From positions 518,808 to 582,807 of the forward strand of contig NW_022985067.1 in assembly GCF_010015585.1 (NCBI RefSeq): DNA of 64,000 bases, given 5' to 3'. The position numbers were made by a program, and so were the translations under genes. The stretch's first letter is position 1, and every line of letters begins with the position of its first letter. The notes under the pieces were generated by a model. It did no database searches and was not told the DNA's origin. It worked only from the letters and a program-made list of their open reading frames with translations. This DNA is from Eremomyces bilateralis CBS 781.70 (Eukaryota; Ascomycota; Dothideomycetes; Eremomycetales; Eremomycetaceae). This document shows, piece by piece, positions 56,012 to 64,000 of the stretch.

Positions 56012-57712
56012 ATGGCCGCGGACAGCAAGAGCCAGGTTGAGGATTCGAGTCCAATCGAGGGCACCCCGACCATTGAGCCCAAGGAGGATGTGCTTCCAAA
56101 AGAAACGGCCAAAGGGCTGGACTTCATCATTCGCGATGCCAAAGCCGCTACCGACAAGGAGCGGAAAATGACGTTAATGCAAGGCATCAGGCTGTACCCC
56201 AAAGCCGTGGCGTGGAGCATCCTTATCTCCACCTGCATCGCCATGGAAGGATACGACATCTGTCTGATCAACAACTTCTACGGCTTCCCAGAGTTCAAGA
56301 AAAAGTACGGCGAGCAGTTACCGGATGGAACGTGGGAGATTCCCGCCCGGTGGCAATCGGGACTCAGCAACGGTGCGAACGTCGGCGAGATCATCGGCCT
56401 CTTCATCAACGGCTGGGTGTCCGAGAAATTCGGTTACCGTTATACCGTCATGGCCTGCTTGATCTTGATCATCGGCTTCACTGCCATCTTCTTTACGGCC
56501 CAGACCGTTGTGCATCTCCTCGTGGCGGAGATTCTGTGCGGCATCCCGTGGGGCGTGTTCCAGACTCTGACCATCACCTACGCATCCGAAGTGTGCCCTG
56601 TGCCGCTGCGAGGGTATCTGTCTACCTATGTCAATTTTTGCTGGGGGTTGGGCCAAGTGATTGGGATAGGGGTCATCAAATCGATGCTTTCTCGCACCGA
56701 TGAATGGTCGTACCGGATCCCCTATGCGCTGCAGTGGATGTGGCCAGTGCCGCTCCTGGTCGGGATCTATTTCGCCCCGGAATCTCCCTGGTGGCTGGTC
56801 CGGCAAGGAAAGACGGACAAAGCCAAGGAATCCCTCCTGAGGTTGACCAGCAAGGATCAAGAAACGAACTTTGATGCGGACGAAACGGTCGCGATGATGG
56901 TCCATACGACGGCCCTCGAGGCGAAGATTACCACCGGCGCATCCTATTTCGACTGCTTCCGAGGCGTCGACCGTCGACGAACGGAGATTGTCTGCATGTG
57001 CTGGGCCATCCAAAACTTGAGCGGGAACTCCTTCTCGGGGTATTCGGCCTATTTCATGCAGCAAGCCGGGTTGGATCCGTCTACGTCCTACTCCTTTGCC
57101 TTAGGACAATACGGCATCAACATGGCTGGCGTGTTCAGCGCCTGGTTCTTGATGAGTCGCGGGATCGGACGTCGATCCCTTTATTTCTACGGACTGTGCG
57201 GACTTTTCATCATGCTCTTCGTTCTGGGATTCCTCGGACTCATCCCCGACTCGCACGTACGCGAGCGTTCGCTTGCGACCGGCAGCATGATGATCGGCTG
57301 GGCCATGATCTACCAGTCCACCGTCGGCACGGTGTGTTACTCGCTAGTCTCGGAGCTGTCCACGCGCCGTCTACAAATCAAGACGGTTGTGCTGGGCCGG
57401 AATCTCTACAACGTCGTCGGCATCGTCTGTGCCGTCCTGACCCCCTACATGCTCAACCCCGGCGAATGGGACTGGGGGAACTTTGCAGGATTTTTCTGGG
57501 CAGGGATCTGCTTCCTGTGCATTGTGTACACGTACTTCCGGCTTCCAGAGCCGATGGGCCGGTCGTTTGCCGAATTGGATCTGCTGTTTGAGCAGCGGGT
57601 GCCGGCGCGGAAGTTCAGCAAGACGGACGTCGATGTGTTTGCGGAGAAGGTGGAGGGCAGCGTGATCGAGCATTACGAGGAGGAACAGAGGAGGAACTCG
57701 TTGGTACATTGA
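56012..57712 (+). CDS. MFS sugar transporter, maltose/alpha-glucoside permease type
   Basis: Intronless gene of 566 residues for a 12-TM proton-coupled sugar permease in the plasma membrane. ATG 56012. A 70-residue cytosolic leader precedes TM1 (AWSILISTCIAMEGYDICLINNFYG shortened: SILISTCIAMEGYD). Family signatures are GWVSEKFGYRYT (after TM2), PVPLRGYLSTYVNFCWGLGQ, the PESPWWLVRQGKTDKAKESL motif ending the N-terminal half, and LPEPMGRSFAELDLLFEQRV at the end of TM12. The closest characterised group is the fungal maltose permease (MAL31/MalP) subfamily, but the exact substrate needs testing. No maltase or regulator gene lies beside it in this window. Confidence 0.92.
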   Translation: MAADSKSQVEDSSPIEGTPTIEPKEDVLPKETAKGLDFIIRDAKAATDKERKMTLMQGIRLYPKAVAWSILISTCIAMEGYDICLINNFYGFPEFKKKYGEQLPDGTWEIPARWQSGLSNGANVGEIIGLFINGWVSEKFGYRYTVMACLILIIGFTAIFFTAQTVVHLLVAEILCGIPWGVFQTLTITYASEVCPVPLRGYLSTYVNFCWGLGQVIGIGVIKSMLSRTDEWSYRIPYALQWMWPVPLLVGIYFAPESPWWLVRQGKTDKAKESLLRLTSKDQETNFDADETVAMMVHTTALEAKITTGASYFDCFRGVDRRRTEIVCMCWAIQNLSGNSFSGYSAYFMQQAGLDPSTSYSFALGQYGINMAGVFSAWFLMSRGIGRRSLYFYGLCGLFIMLFVLGFLGLIPDSHVRERSLATGSMMIGWAMIYQSTVGTVCYSLVSELSTRRLQIKTVVLGRNLYNVVGIVCAVLTPYMLNPGEWDWGNFAGFFWAGICFLCIVYTYFRLPEPMGRSFAELDLLFEQRVPARKFSKTDVDVFAEKVEGSVIEHYEEEQRRNSLVH

Positions 57713-58369
57713 GAGCAGGCCAAGTTCCTGTTATGATAGCCTTATGATCATATATATAAATACCTGACAGGCTAATGGGCACCGTCGTTCGATTTTGGTC
57801 GCCTTTCCTAGCATTTGCTAAATCATGGTAGTGTATCAATCCCCTTGTACACAGTGATCGTTGCTGAGTATATGTGACAGTACTTCGTTCGAGGATTAAA
57901 GGCGATCAGAGTTATCAACTACTAATTATATGTGGTGCGATCTCAAGTGCTCAGTCACCTGGGCACTACGGGCAGCACTAATATATGGCGTAACTAATTA
58001 TCACACAGAATGCTTGTGCTACCACAGTAGCATGCATCGTTCAACTAATATACGAAGGACAATGTCCGAGACAGCCCGGGAATGGGGTATACATATGTAA
58101 ATTGTTCCACGCAATTATGTCATAGTCCGTATCCCGACAATTTATTTCTGGCACGCGGTGAATCTGGTTCAGGGATTGATGATGTAGCACAGAGATCTCA
58201 AATCTCAGCAGACACGAAATGAAGTCCGTGCTGGAATGAGTGGATGGTTCTTGGTTCAAATACAACTTTGATGACCCCACTACATCATGATGCATGACAT
58301 CAACTCCTCCTCCGTCTAAGAAACCTCACCTTTCATGCCCCAGAGGCGGATCTCCATGAAGCTCCCAAG
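57713..58369. other. Intergenic spacer
   Basis: 657 bp of AT-rich DNA between the sugar transporter and the endopolyphosphatase gene. No coding content is recognised. Confidence 0.5.
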
Positions 58370-60533
58370 ATGGTGCTCTCGTGCAGCATCCTCGCCTTTA
58401 TATCTGGCGCTGCACAGCTATACGTCACCGCTGCCAACCCTGTAGGGGAATCGAGAGGCAGTATCCCCATGTCCAGATCCCCATCTACAGCGCGACCGTT
58501 AAAGGGGCGATTCCTACATATCACAGGTACGTATTGTATCTCGCCTCTTCTGTGCGACGTAGCACAATAGTTTGGACCCTGGAATGTTAATTCGCGAGCC
58601 AGATATCCATTTTGATCCGCACTATAAAGTCGGATCGGATATTGGCAGGGACGAGACCTGCCATCACGGCTCCGGCCACGCCGGCTTCTACGGAACCCCG
58701 AAATCCAGCTGCGACACCCCCGAGAACCTCATCAACGCGACATTCGCCTGGATCCAGGAGCACCTGCGCGATGAGGTCGACTTCGTCGTGTGGACCGGCG
58801 ACTCCGCCCGCCACGACAACGACGAGAAGTTCCCGCGCCACCAGAAGCAGATCGTAGCGCAGAACGAGTTCGTCGTAGAGAAGTTCAGGGAGGCGTTCGG
58901 GAAGCCGGAGGATTGGGACGACAATGACTCGACGAACGACTTCCTCGTTCCCATCGTTCCGACGTTCGGGAACAACGATGTGCTGCCGCACAATATCCTT
59001 TTGGAGGGGCCAAATTTTTGGACGGAGCGGTATTTGAAGATTTGGAAGCAGTTCATCCCGGGGGAGCAGAGGCATCAGTTCCAGAGGGGTGGATGGTACT
59101 ATGTGGAGGTCATTCCGGACAAGCTCGCCGTATTTAGCTTGAACACCTTGTACGAGCCGAATTGAGGGGATGCATGTGGTGCAATTCACTAACATCAAGG
59201 CAGGTATTTCTTCGAGTCGAATTCCGCCGTCGATGGCTGTGCCCTACCAACCGAGCCCGGTTACGAGCACTTCGAATGGCTCCGAATACAACTACAATTC
59301 CTCCGCGAGCGGGGCATGAAGGCCATCATCACCGGCCATGTCCCCCCAGCGAGGACCGAGGGCAAGATGTCCTGGGAAGAGACTTGCTGGCAGAAATATG
59401 CGCTGTGGATGCGACAGTACCGTGACGTCATCGTCGGAAGCATGTATGGCCATATGAACATCGACCATTTCATCGTCCAAGATTTCGGAGACCTGCGTAA
59501 AGACACGAAGAAAGGAAAGATGAAGTTGCAGGGCGGAACGGGGTCGCACATCTCGACGGAGGACACGCGGGGACTTGTCGAAATCAGCTCCGCGAGCAGC
59601 TATCTGGTGGAATTGAGGGATCTCTGGGCGAGACTCCCACCACCTTCAAAATTGGGGAAGAGGGCCGTCGAATGGCATGAAGAGAAGTACGAAGACAACG
59701 ATGGTCTCCTTGATCTGAAAGACGACCATTTTGCGGACAGCTATTCTGTTTCGTTGGTTTCGCCGTCCATAATCCCCAAATATTTCCCGACCCTCCGCAT
59801 CATCGAATATAACATCTCCGGCCTGGAAGGGGCTTCGTCCGCCCCTATTTCCCCCATGCGAAGGCCACCAAACGATCTTCAGAACCCGATCCAGAACTCT
59901 AACCCTCGATTGACGTCCCCGATAGACTCGACAGCCCACGAGAGCTTCAAAGACTATCTTAACCAGACGGACTTCGCCATCGCGATGAAAAAGGAAAAGA
60001 AGAAACATCGGAAACACAAGAAAAAGAGCAAGCGATACAAATTCACCATCCCTCACGGTCCTTCTTCAGCCGCCGTCCCTGGCCCTGCGTACTCCCCCCA
60101 GCCTCTCACCCTGCTGGGTTACACCCAATATTTCGCCAACCTTACCCACATCAGCAACGAGCAGGATCATGGTTCGTCAATCGTACCCGAGGAGCACGAT
60201 TCAACAGTCGGACCCGCCTCCTCAAAACCGAAACCCAAGAAGTTCGACTTCCACGTCGAGTACAGTACCCTTGACGATTCAGTCTTCAAGCTTCGAGACA
60301 TGACCGTGCGAAGTTACATCGGCCTCGCGCACCGGATCGGCAGGAAAACCCAAGCCAGTTCTACTGATGGAGACGCCATCGAAAGTTCGATACAGCCTGA
60401 AGGGAACAAGAAGAGGAAAGGGAAGAAGGGCGGGAAGAAAAAGCAGAATGTGACGTGGTTGACATTCGCGAGGCGAGCGTTTGTCGGTACGTCGGATCCC
60501 GAGGAGCTCGAGAACTTGTGTGGGAGCGACTAG
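58370..60533 (+). CDS. ppn1: Endopolyphosphatase (Ppn1-like)
   Basis: Vacuolar metallophosphoesterase that cuts long polyphosphate chains internally. ATG 58370 opens MVLSCSILAFISGAAQLYVT, a signal anchor that fits type II vacuolar delivery. Exons 58370-58526, 58603-59149 and 59204-60533 give 677 residues (yeast Ppn1: 674). Metal-binding motifs in order are FLHITDIHFDPHY (DxH, split by intron 1), VVWTGDSARHD (GDxxRH), PTFGNNDVLPHN (GNxD) and ITGHVPP, plus YGHMNIDHF (GHxH-like). A Lys-rich insert (KKEKKKHRKHKKKSKRYK) and another basic stretch (KKRKGKKGGKKKQ) lie in the C-terminal part. A competing ATG at 58356 opens a different, short frame and is not the start. Confidence 0.92.
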
Positions 60534-61278
60534 AATATTAGATGGAATGATAGACTTTGACGAGCGTTGGTGTCCTGCGAGGATGTCTGTGTCAAAAGAT
60601 ATGGGATCTACCATCTCTACAAATATAATACCCAAATCATATGGATCAGCATCGCATTTGCGATGAGGACAGTAATTAATCAATCCAAAATTATTTATTA
60701 TCCTGGACTATATAATAACAACGGCTGTATAGTGCGCCTGTAGATGTGAAGGTATCATCCATGTCTCTATGATCCAAAACGATCCCTTCCCTCTCCAATG
60801 CAGGCCCGGAAAAACGTGTCGCTGCTTTCGAGACCCTTTCATATGTGCGTCATACCGCCAAAAAAAAGATAGCCAAAAACAAATGCCATTAGATCACAGT
60901 GTGGGAGGAAAACCCCGGATTTCCCCCGACTAGGTAACCCCTATATTGCATTAGAGATCTGAAATAGATCAGGGAGACTCCCAAAAACTCCGAGCAGCTG
61001 CGTGGACTGCATGTGCAAGATAAGGTATGAACCTGAAGATGGTATCAAGTGAAATCACAACCGAAGCTTCCGCGATGCCAAGATTTCGGTGGAGCGCGGA
61101 GGCCCCTACGTTCGCATCGAGATCATACGATGATTCCGTCGTGTTGCCAGTTGCCCTGGAGGCGGACTGGATTGCTTGCTGTGACATCCGACGGGTATCC
61201 CTTGGTTGAATAAAGGTAGGAATGTGCCCTTATGCGATTTGTCGTTTTCGCGGAACGGCGGATCAAGCGCCTAACAAG
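60534..61278. other. Convergent intergenic spacer
   Basis: 745 bp between the stop codons of the endopolyphosphatase (plus) and DMT transporter (minus) genes. It holds both 3' UTRs. No gene is seen. Confidence 0.5.
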
Positions 61279-62687
61279 TCACAACCCCTTTCCGCCATTG
61301 ACGACTTTCTCCATCGGCCCGTTCCCATGCGTAGTATGACCATTCAACCCCGACTCTTTCTGCAGCTGCCATTCCTCCCACTGATCCAGCAGCTCGATCT
61401 GATCCTCCGTGTCGCCGTCCCGGTTCGAATTTGGCGAGAGCAACGTGATGCCGATGCCGTATATCGAGTGGGCCAACAGCACGAACGTCAGGCCGATGAT
61501 CCGCCCCGCGTTCATCCGCTCGCCCAAGATCAGCTGCGTCAGGATCGTCTGCACGATGACCCGCACCGTCCCCGTGGCCGTGAACCGCGTCTCCCCCGTC
61601 CACTGATCCCATTTCCACACCCGCGACGTGGCCGTCCCGAACCGCGTCAGCCCCGCGATCGCCCCGAGGAGGGCGAACTGCGCCATTTTGCCCACCGCGG
61701 GGTACGCCCCGCTCACCTCGAGCACGCGGCCGCTAAGCAAAATGTCCACCACGGTCGGGATGTAGATCCATTGGCGGGATATCAGCATCAATATGATTGC
61801 CGCGAGGAAGCTCCATGCGCTAATCCCCCACGAGGCGTGCCACTGCACCCGCTGCGCTTTCGCCGGGGAGTGATCCGGCTCGCGAGAGAGGCCTAACCAG
61901 AACTGCGGTGGAACCGCGATGGAGACGGCCACAGCAGCCGAGGAGAGGACGCCGAAGATGATGCCGATGGCGAGGATGGCGTGGGCGCCGGCGTCGGCGG
62001 CGACGGAGATGGTGAAGCCGATGATGGCGATGAACGAGGCTACGCCGGAGAGGAGAGCGGGGTAGAAAGGCGAGGGTTCGGGGACGAGTCGGGGGGACGG
62101 ACGGCTCTGGGAGAAGCGGCGGGGGCGGCCGGAGAGCATTAGGGGGAGGGAGAGAGAGAAGAAGATGGCGAAGGGGAGGAGGAGGCCGTGGGCGATGGGG
62201 TAGACGACGAGATCGAGGTATTTGAGGGTAAGGATCCGGAAGATAAGGGTGGAGAGCGAGAGGGCGGATGGAGTGAGGAGGGGAAGTAGTGACTGCGCGA
62301 GGTGATGGTAAGTTTCGCATTCAGAAGTGTTGCCAATGTTGCCAGCCCGGTCTAGCTTCCCATCTTGACATGTTGACGAGACGATGAAAAAGGGGACGAG
62401 AACAACAAATGCCTTACCGATATTCTGAATCCTTTGATTCCTGTGGAGGCTATCCCCGTACATGTCAAGAGAATGAACTCAATGCCGGTCAACATGAACA
62501 GCAATAGGAACGGCGCGTCCAGTGCGTTGAGCGCCGCCTTCATCAAAATCATCGTCGCGATGGACCATGTTGAATCGAACACGATCACACCCGCACTCCC
62601 AGTGTTCGCACGTAGCGTCGACGTGAGCAACGCGACGACGCCGGCATCGATTGTGGGCATATTCGATATCGCGGTCTCCCGTCCCAT
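61279..62687 (-). CDS. DMT-superfamily membrane transporter (SLC35/nucleotide-sugar-transporter-like)
   Basis: ATG at 62687 (MGRETAISNMPTIDAG). Exon 1 (62687-62418) and exon 2 (62292-61279) join across a 125-nt intron with GTAAGG donor and CGCGCAG acceptor, giving 427 residues. At least eight hydrophobic helices are visible, including MILMKAALNALDAPFLLLFMLTG in exon 1 (shortened), IAIIGFTISVAADAGAHA and IIGLTFVLLAHSIYGIG. The layout (paired inverted helices, late FTATGTVRVIVQTILTQ with LGERMNAGRIIGL) is that of drug/metabolite and nucleotide-sugar transporters, probably of the Golgi or ER. The substrate is unknown. The intron also stays open in another frame, so an unspliced message could encode a shorter N-terminally altered form. 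Confidence 0.75.
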
Positions 62688-63314
62688 TACCTTTCCCCGG
62701 GGGTGAGACGGGGAGAGGTGGGTGGATGGATGGACGGAGACCGGGCGCCTAAGAGGAGCGGGCTTGCGAGGGGAGAGCGACGGCTAGTGATATCTTCGTA
62801 TCATGGTGGTGGAGAATGACGGAGGGGGTGAGTGGATGGGAACAAGGCCCTGGAACGGGATCGGGATTCGGAAGGGTCAAGGTAAAAGACGTATAGGTAC
62901 GTCGAGTACAGAAATGAGAGGATGGTGAATGGTGATAGGGATTAGGGAGGTGCTGAAGGCGCATTTCGGTTCGGATCCGAATCTGCACAAGAAACAGGAT
63001 TATTTAAGATTATTTATTACAGCAATCACAACAGGATGTAACATTAATTACTGCCGCTAGCAGGGGTTAGGCCCACTTGATGCCCTAATATATTACCGTA
63101 ATCTTGATGTCAAACACAGTCATTTCAAAGACAGTCAAAGTCACCCCAAACATCCGAGATTCTGATGACATTGTCGTGACAGTGGCCATTTTCCTCTATC
63201 ACCTCCTATACCTAGATGATCATGGTTATTGAATCGCTAATTGATGCTTGTGTATACTTGATGTGCCTCCGTAATGCAATGTCTATGCTCCATACCTAGC
63301 CAATGAACAGTGTG
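62688..63314. other. Promoter region of the DMT transporter, no gene seen
   Basis: 627 bp upstream of the DMT start codon. Purine/G-rich just beyond the ATG, AT-rich further out. No coding content is recognised. Confidence 0.45.
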
Positions 63315-63525
63315 TTATTTCCAAGGCGTTCCCATCACGATTACGAGATCCAGTTCGGGTGCTTCATGAGCACGTCTTCGGATTATATCATCTAATAAGA
63401 TCTGCCCAAAGGTGGTGGTTTTCAGCCCTTGACATTCTAGCCATTCAAATAAGGCTGCGTGCTCGGTTTCGCAGCACCGAGTCTTGTGCTCGGGACGTTC
63501 CATCTCTCGGTAGGCTATCATGACA
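63315..63525 (-). CDS. Short ORF downstream of the right-edge gene, possible extra exon
   Basis: A minus-strand frame with ATG (MIAYREMERPEHKTRCC) ends at 63315 with APELDLVIVMGTPWK. The last segment faintly recalls the DLLLVxGTSLK strand of Sir2-like deacetylases, and a Cys pair lies upstream, but this is too weak to assign. It follows the stop of the neighbouring partial gene closely, so it may be a further exon of that gene, its 3' UTR or a separate remnant. Confidence 0.25.
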
Positions 63526-63544
63526 CAGAGCCCGTGTGTCACCG

Positions 63545-64000
63545 CTACGATATTGGAGTTTCCTTTGTGTCCTGCTGCCTCTTGATTTTGTCAATCCCTA
63601 GGATCGGCCGCAAGTCATCTGCTATTGGAGTGTGCAGCTTAAAACTGTCACCACACTTCTTGAGCTCAGATAACTTCGTGCTCTGACTAATACGGGCCTG
63701 AGTTCGGTATTTTTGTTCCGCGAAGCGTTTGAAAGCTTGCCGGACGTCATTCTCGATGGCGCTAACACCATTGCTTCCAGATTTAATGTTGTCCGGACCA
63801 GGCTTCGTCGATAGATCATTGTCCTTTGTCCCCTGGTTCTCGGTGACCAAGTCCTGATTTCCTTCCTTAATATTTCCCTCGGTTTCTTTGGCAAAATTCC
63901 CACCCAGATGTGAAGCACCAACGTACACTTGCGGCGTTAACGCCTTTCCTACTAATCCAGGAGGGAGATCTAGAAGCATGGGATCTAGAAGAATGGGCTC
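63545..64000 (-). CDS. Partial gene with ataxin-2/Pbp1-like segment, runs off right edge
   Basis: The minus-strand frame is open from the window edge to the TAG at 63547-63545. The first visible residues are a repeated phrase (ILLDPMLLDLPPGL). A polar linker follows, then DVRQAFKRFAEQKY and SELKKCGDSFKLHTPIADDLRPILG. The last segment resembles the FKLxTPVPxDLxPIL motif found after the LsmAD domain of Pbp1/ataxin-2 proteins. The Lsm and LsmAD domains are not in the window. It could be a divergent paralogue, a pseudogene or an unrelated protein with the motif. Confidence 0.4.
   Translation of the reverse strand, partial: EPILLDPMLLDLPPGLVGKALTPQVYVGASHLGGNFAKETEGNIKEGNQDLVTENQGTKDNDLSTKPGPDNIKSGSNGVSAIENDVRQAFKRFAEQKYRTQARISQSTKLSELKKCGDSFKLHTPIADDLRPILGIDKIKRQQDTKETPIS

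Overview
The window looks like nuclear DNA of a filamentous ascomycete, most likely Eurotiales (Aspergillus/Penicillium type). The evidence is short introns (about 46-125 nt) with GT-AG borders and CTAAC/CTGAC-like branch sites, HET and NACHT allorecognition genes, a 14-helix TRI12-type MFS pump, a fungal MutM-like glycosylase and a fungal RSC7-type subunit. Genus and species cannot be settled from sequence alone. Exon borders were worked out by hand from reading frame, splice motifs and recalled family motifs. No database search was possible.

Positions 1-17,700 are accessory DNA. A NACHT-WD40 receptor gene (minus) runs off the left edge and has a broken reading frame. It is followed by a decayed Tc1/mariner transposon (2765-4066), TE-like unknown sequence, a chitin-binding (CBM18) remnant, a repeat-built coiled-coil tail-anchored gene (about 6795-7606), a 5'-truncated LINE (about 7950-8890), and an apparently whole HET/NB-ARC/TPR gene (9345-12034) with a putative GC-AG intron. 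Retroelement-like inverted repeats (12.2-12.7 kb) and one orphan ORF (14.0-14.5 kb) follow, then about 3.2 kb with nothing recognisable. Two STAND-type allorecognition genes separated by TE debris fit a fast-evolving non-self-recognition island.

Positions 17.7-33.5 kb are mostly core genome: TRI12-like MFS transporter (+), Pmp3-family proteolipid (+), GT34 glycosyltransferase (-), exosome nuclease Dis3/Rrp44 (-), V-ATPase subunit H (+), Fpg/MutM-like DNA glycosylase (-) and splicing factor SF3A2/Prp11 (+). Many neighbours are divergent or convergent pairs with short spacers.

Positions 33.5-42.9 kb form a 9.4-kb stretch without a supportable gene, with small tandem repeats and a GTAC-rich patch.

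Positions 42.9-64 kb are again gene-dense: RSC7/Swp82-type remodeller subunit (+), NatA auxiliary subunit Nat1/NAA15 (+), tubulin cofactor E (-), an agmatinase-family protein with signal peptide and C-terminal RDEL (+), a CrtC/AttH-like conserved fungal protein interrupted at two G-runs (+), a maltose-permease-type MFS transporter (+), endopolyphosphatase Ppn1 (+), a DMT/SLC35-like transporter (-), and the 3' end of an unidentified gene with an ataxin-2/Pbp1-like motif (-, off the right edge). The core genes serve unrelated household pathways and are not a functional cluster.
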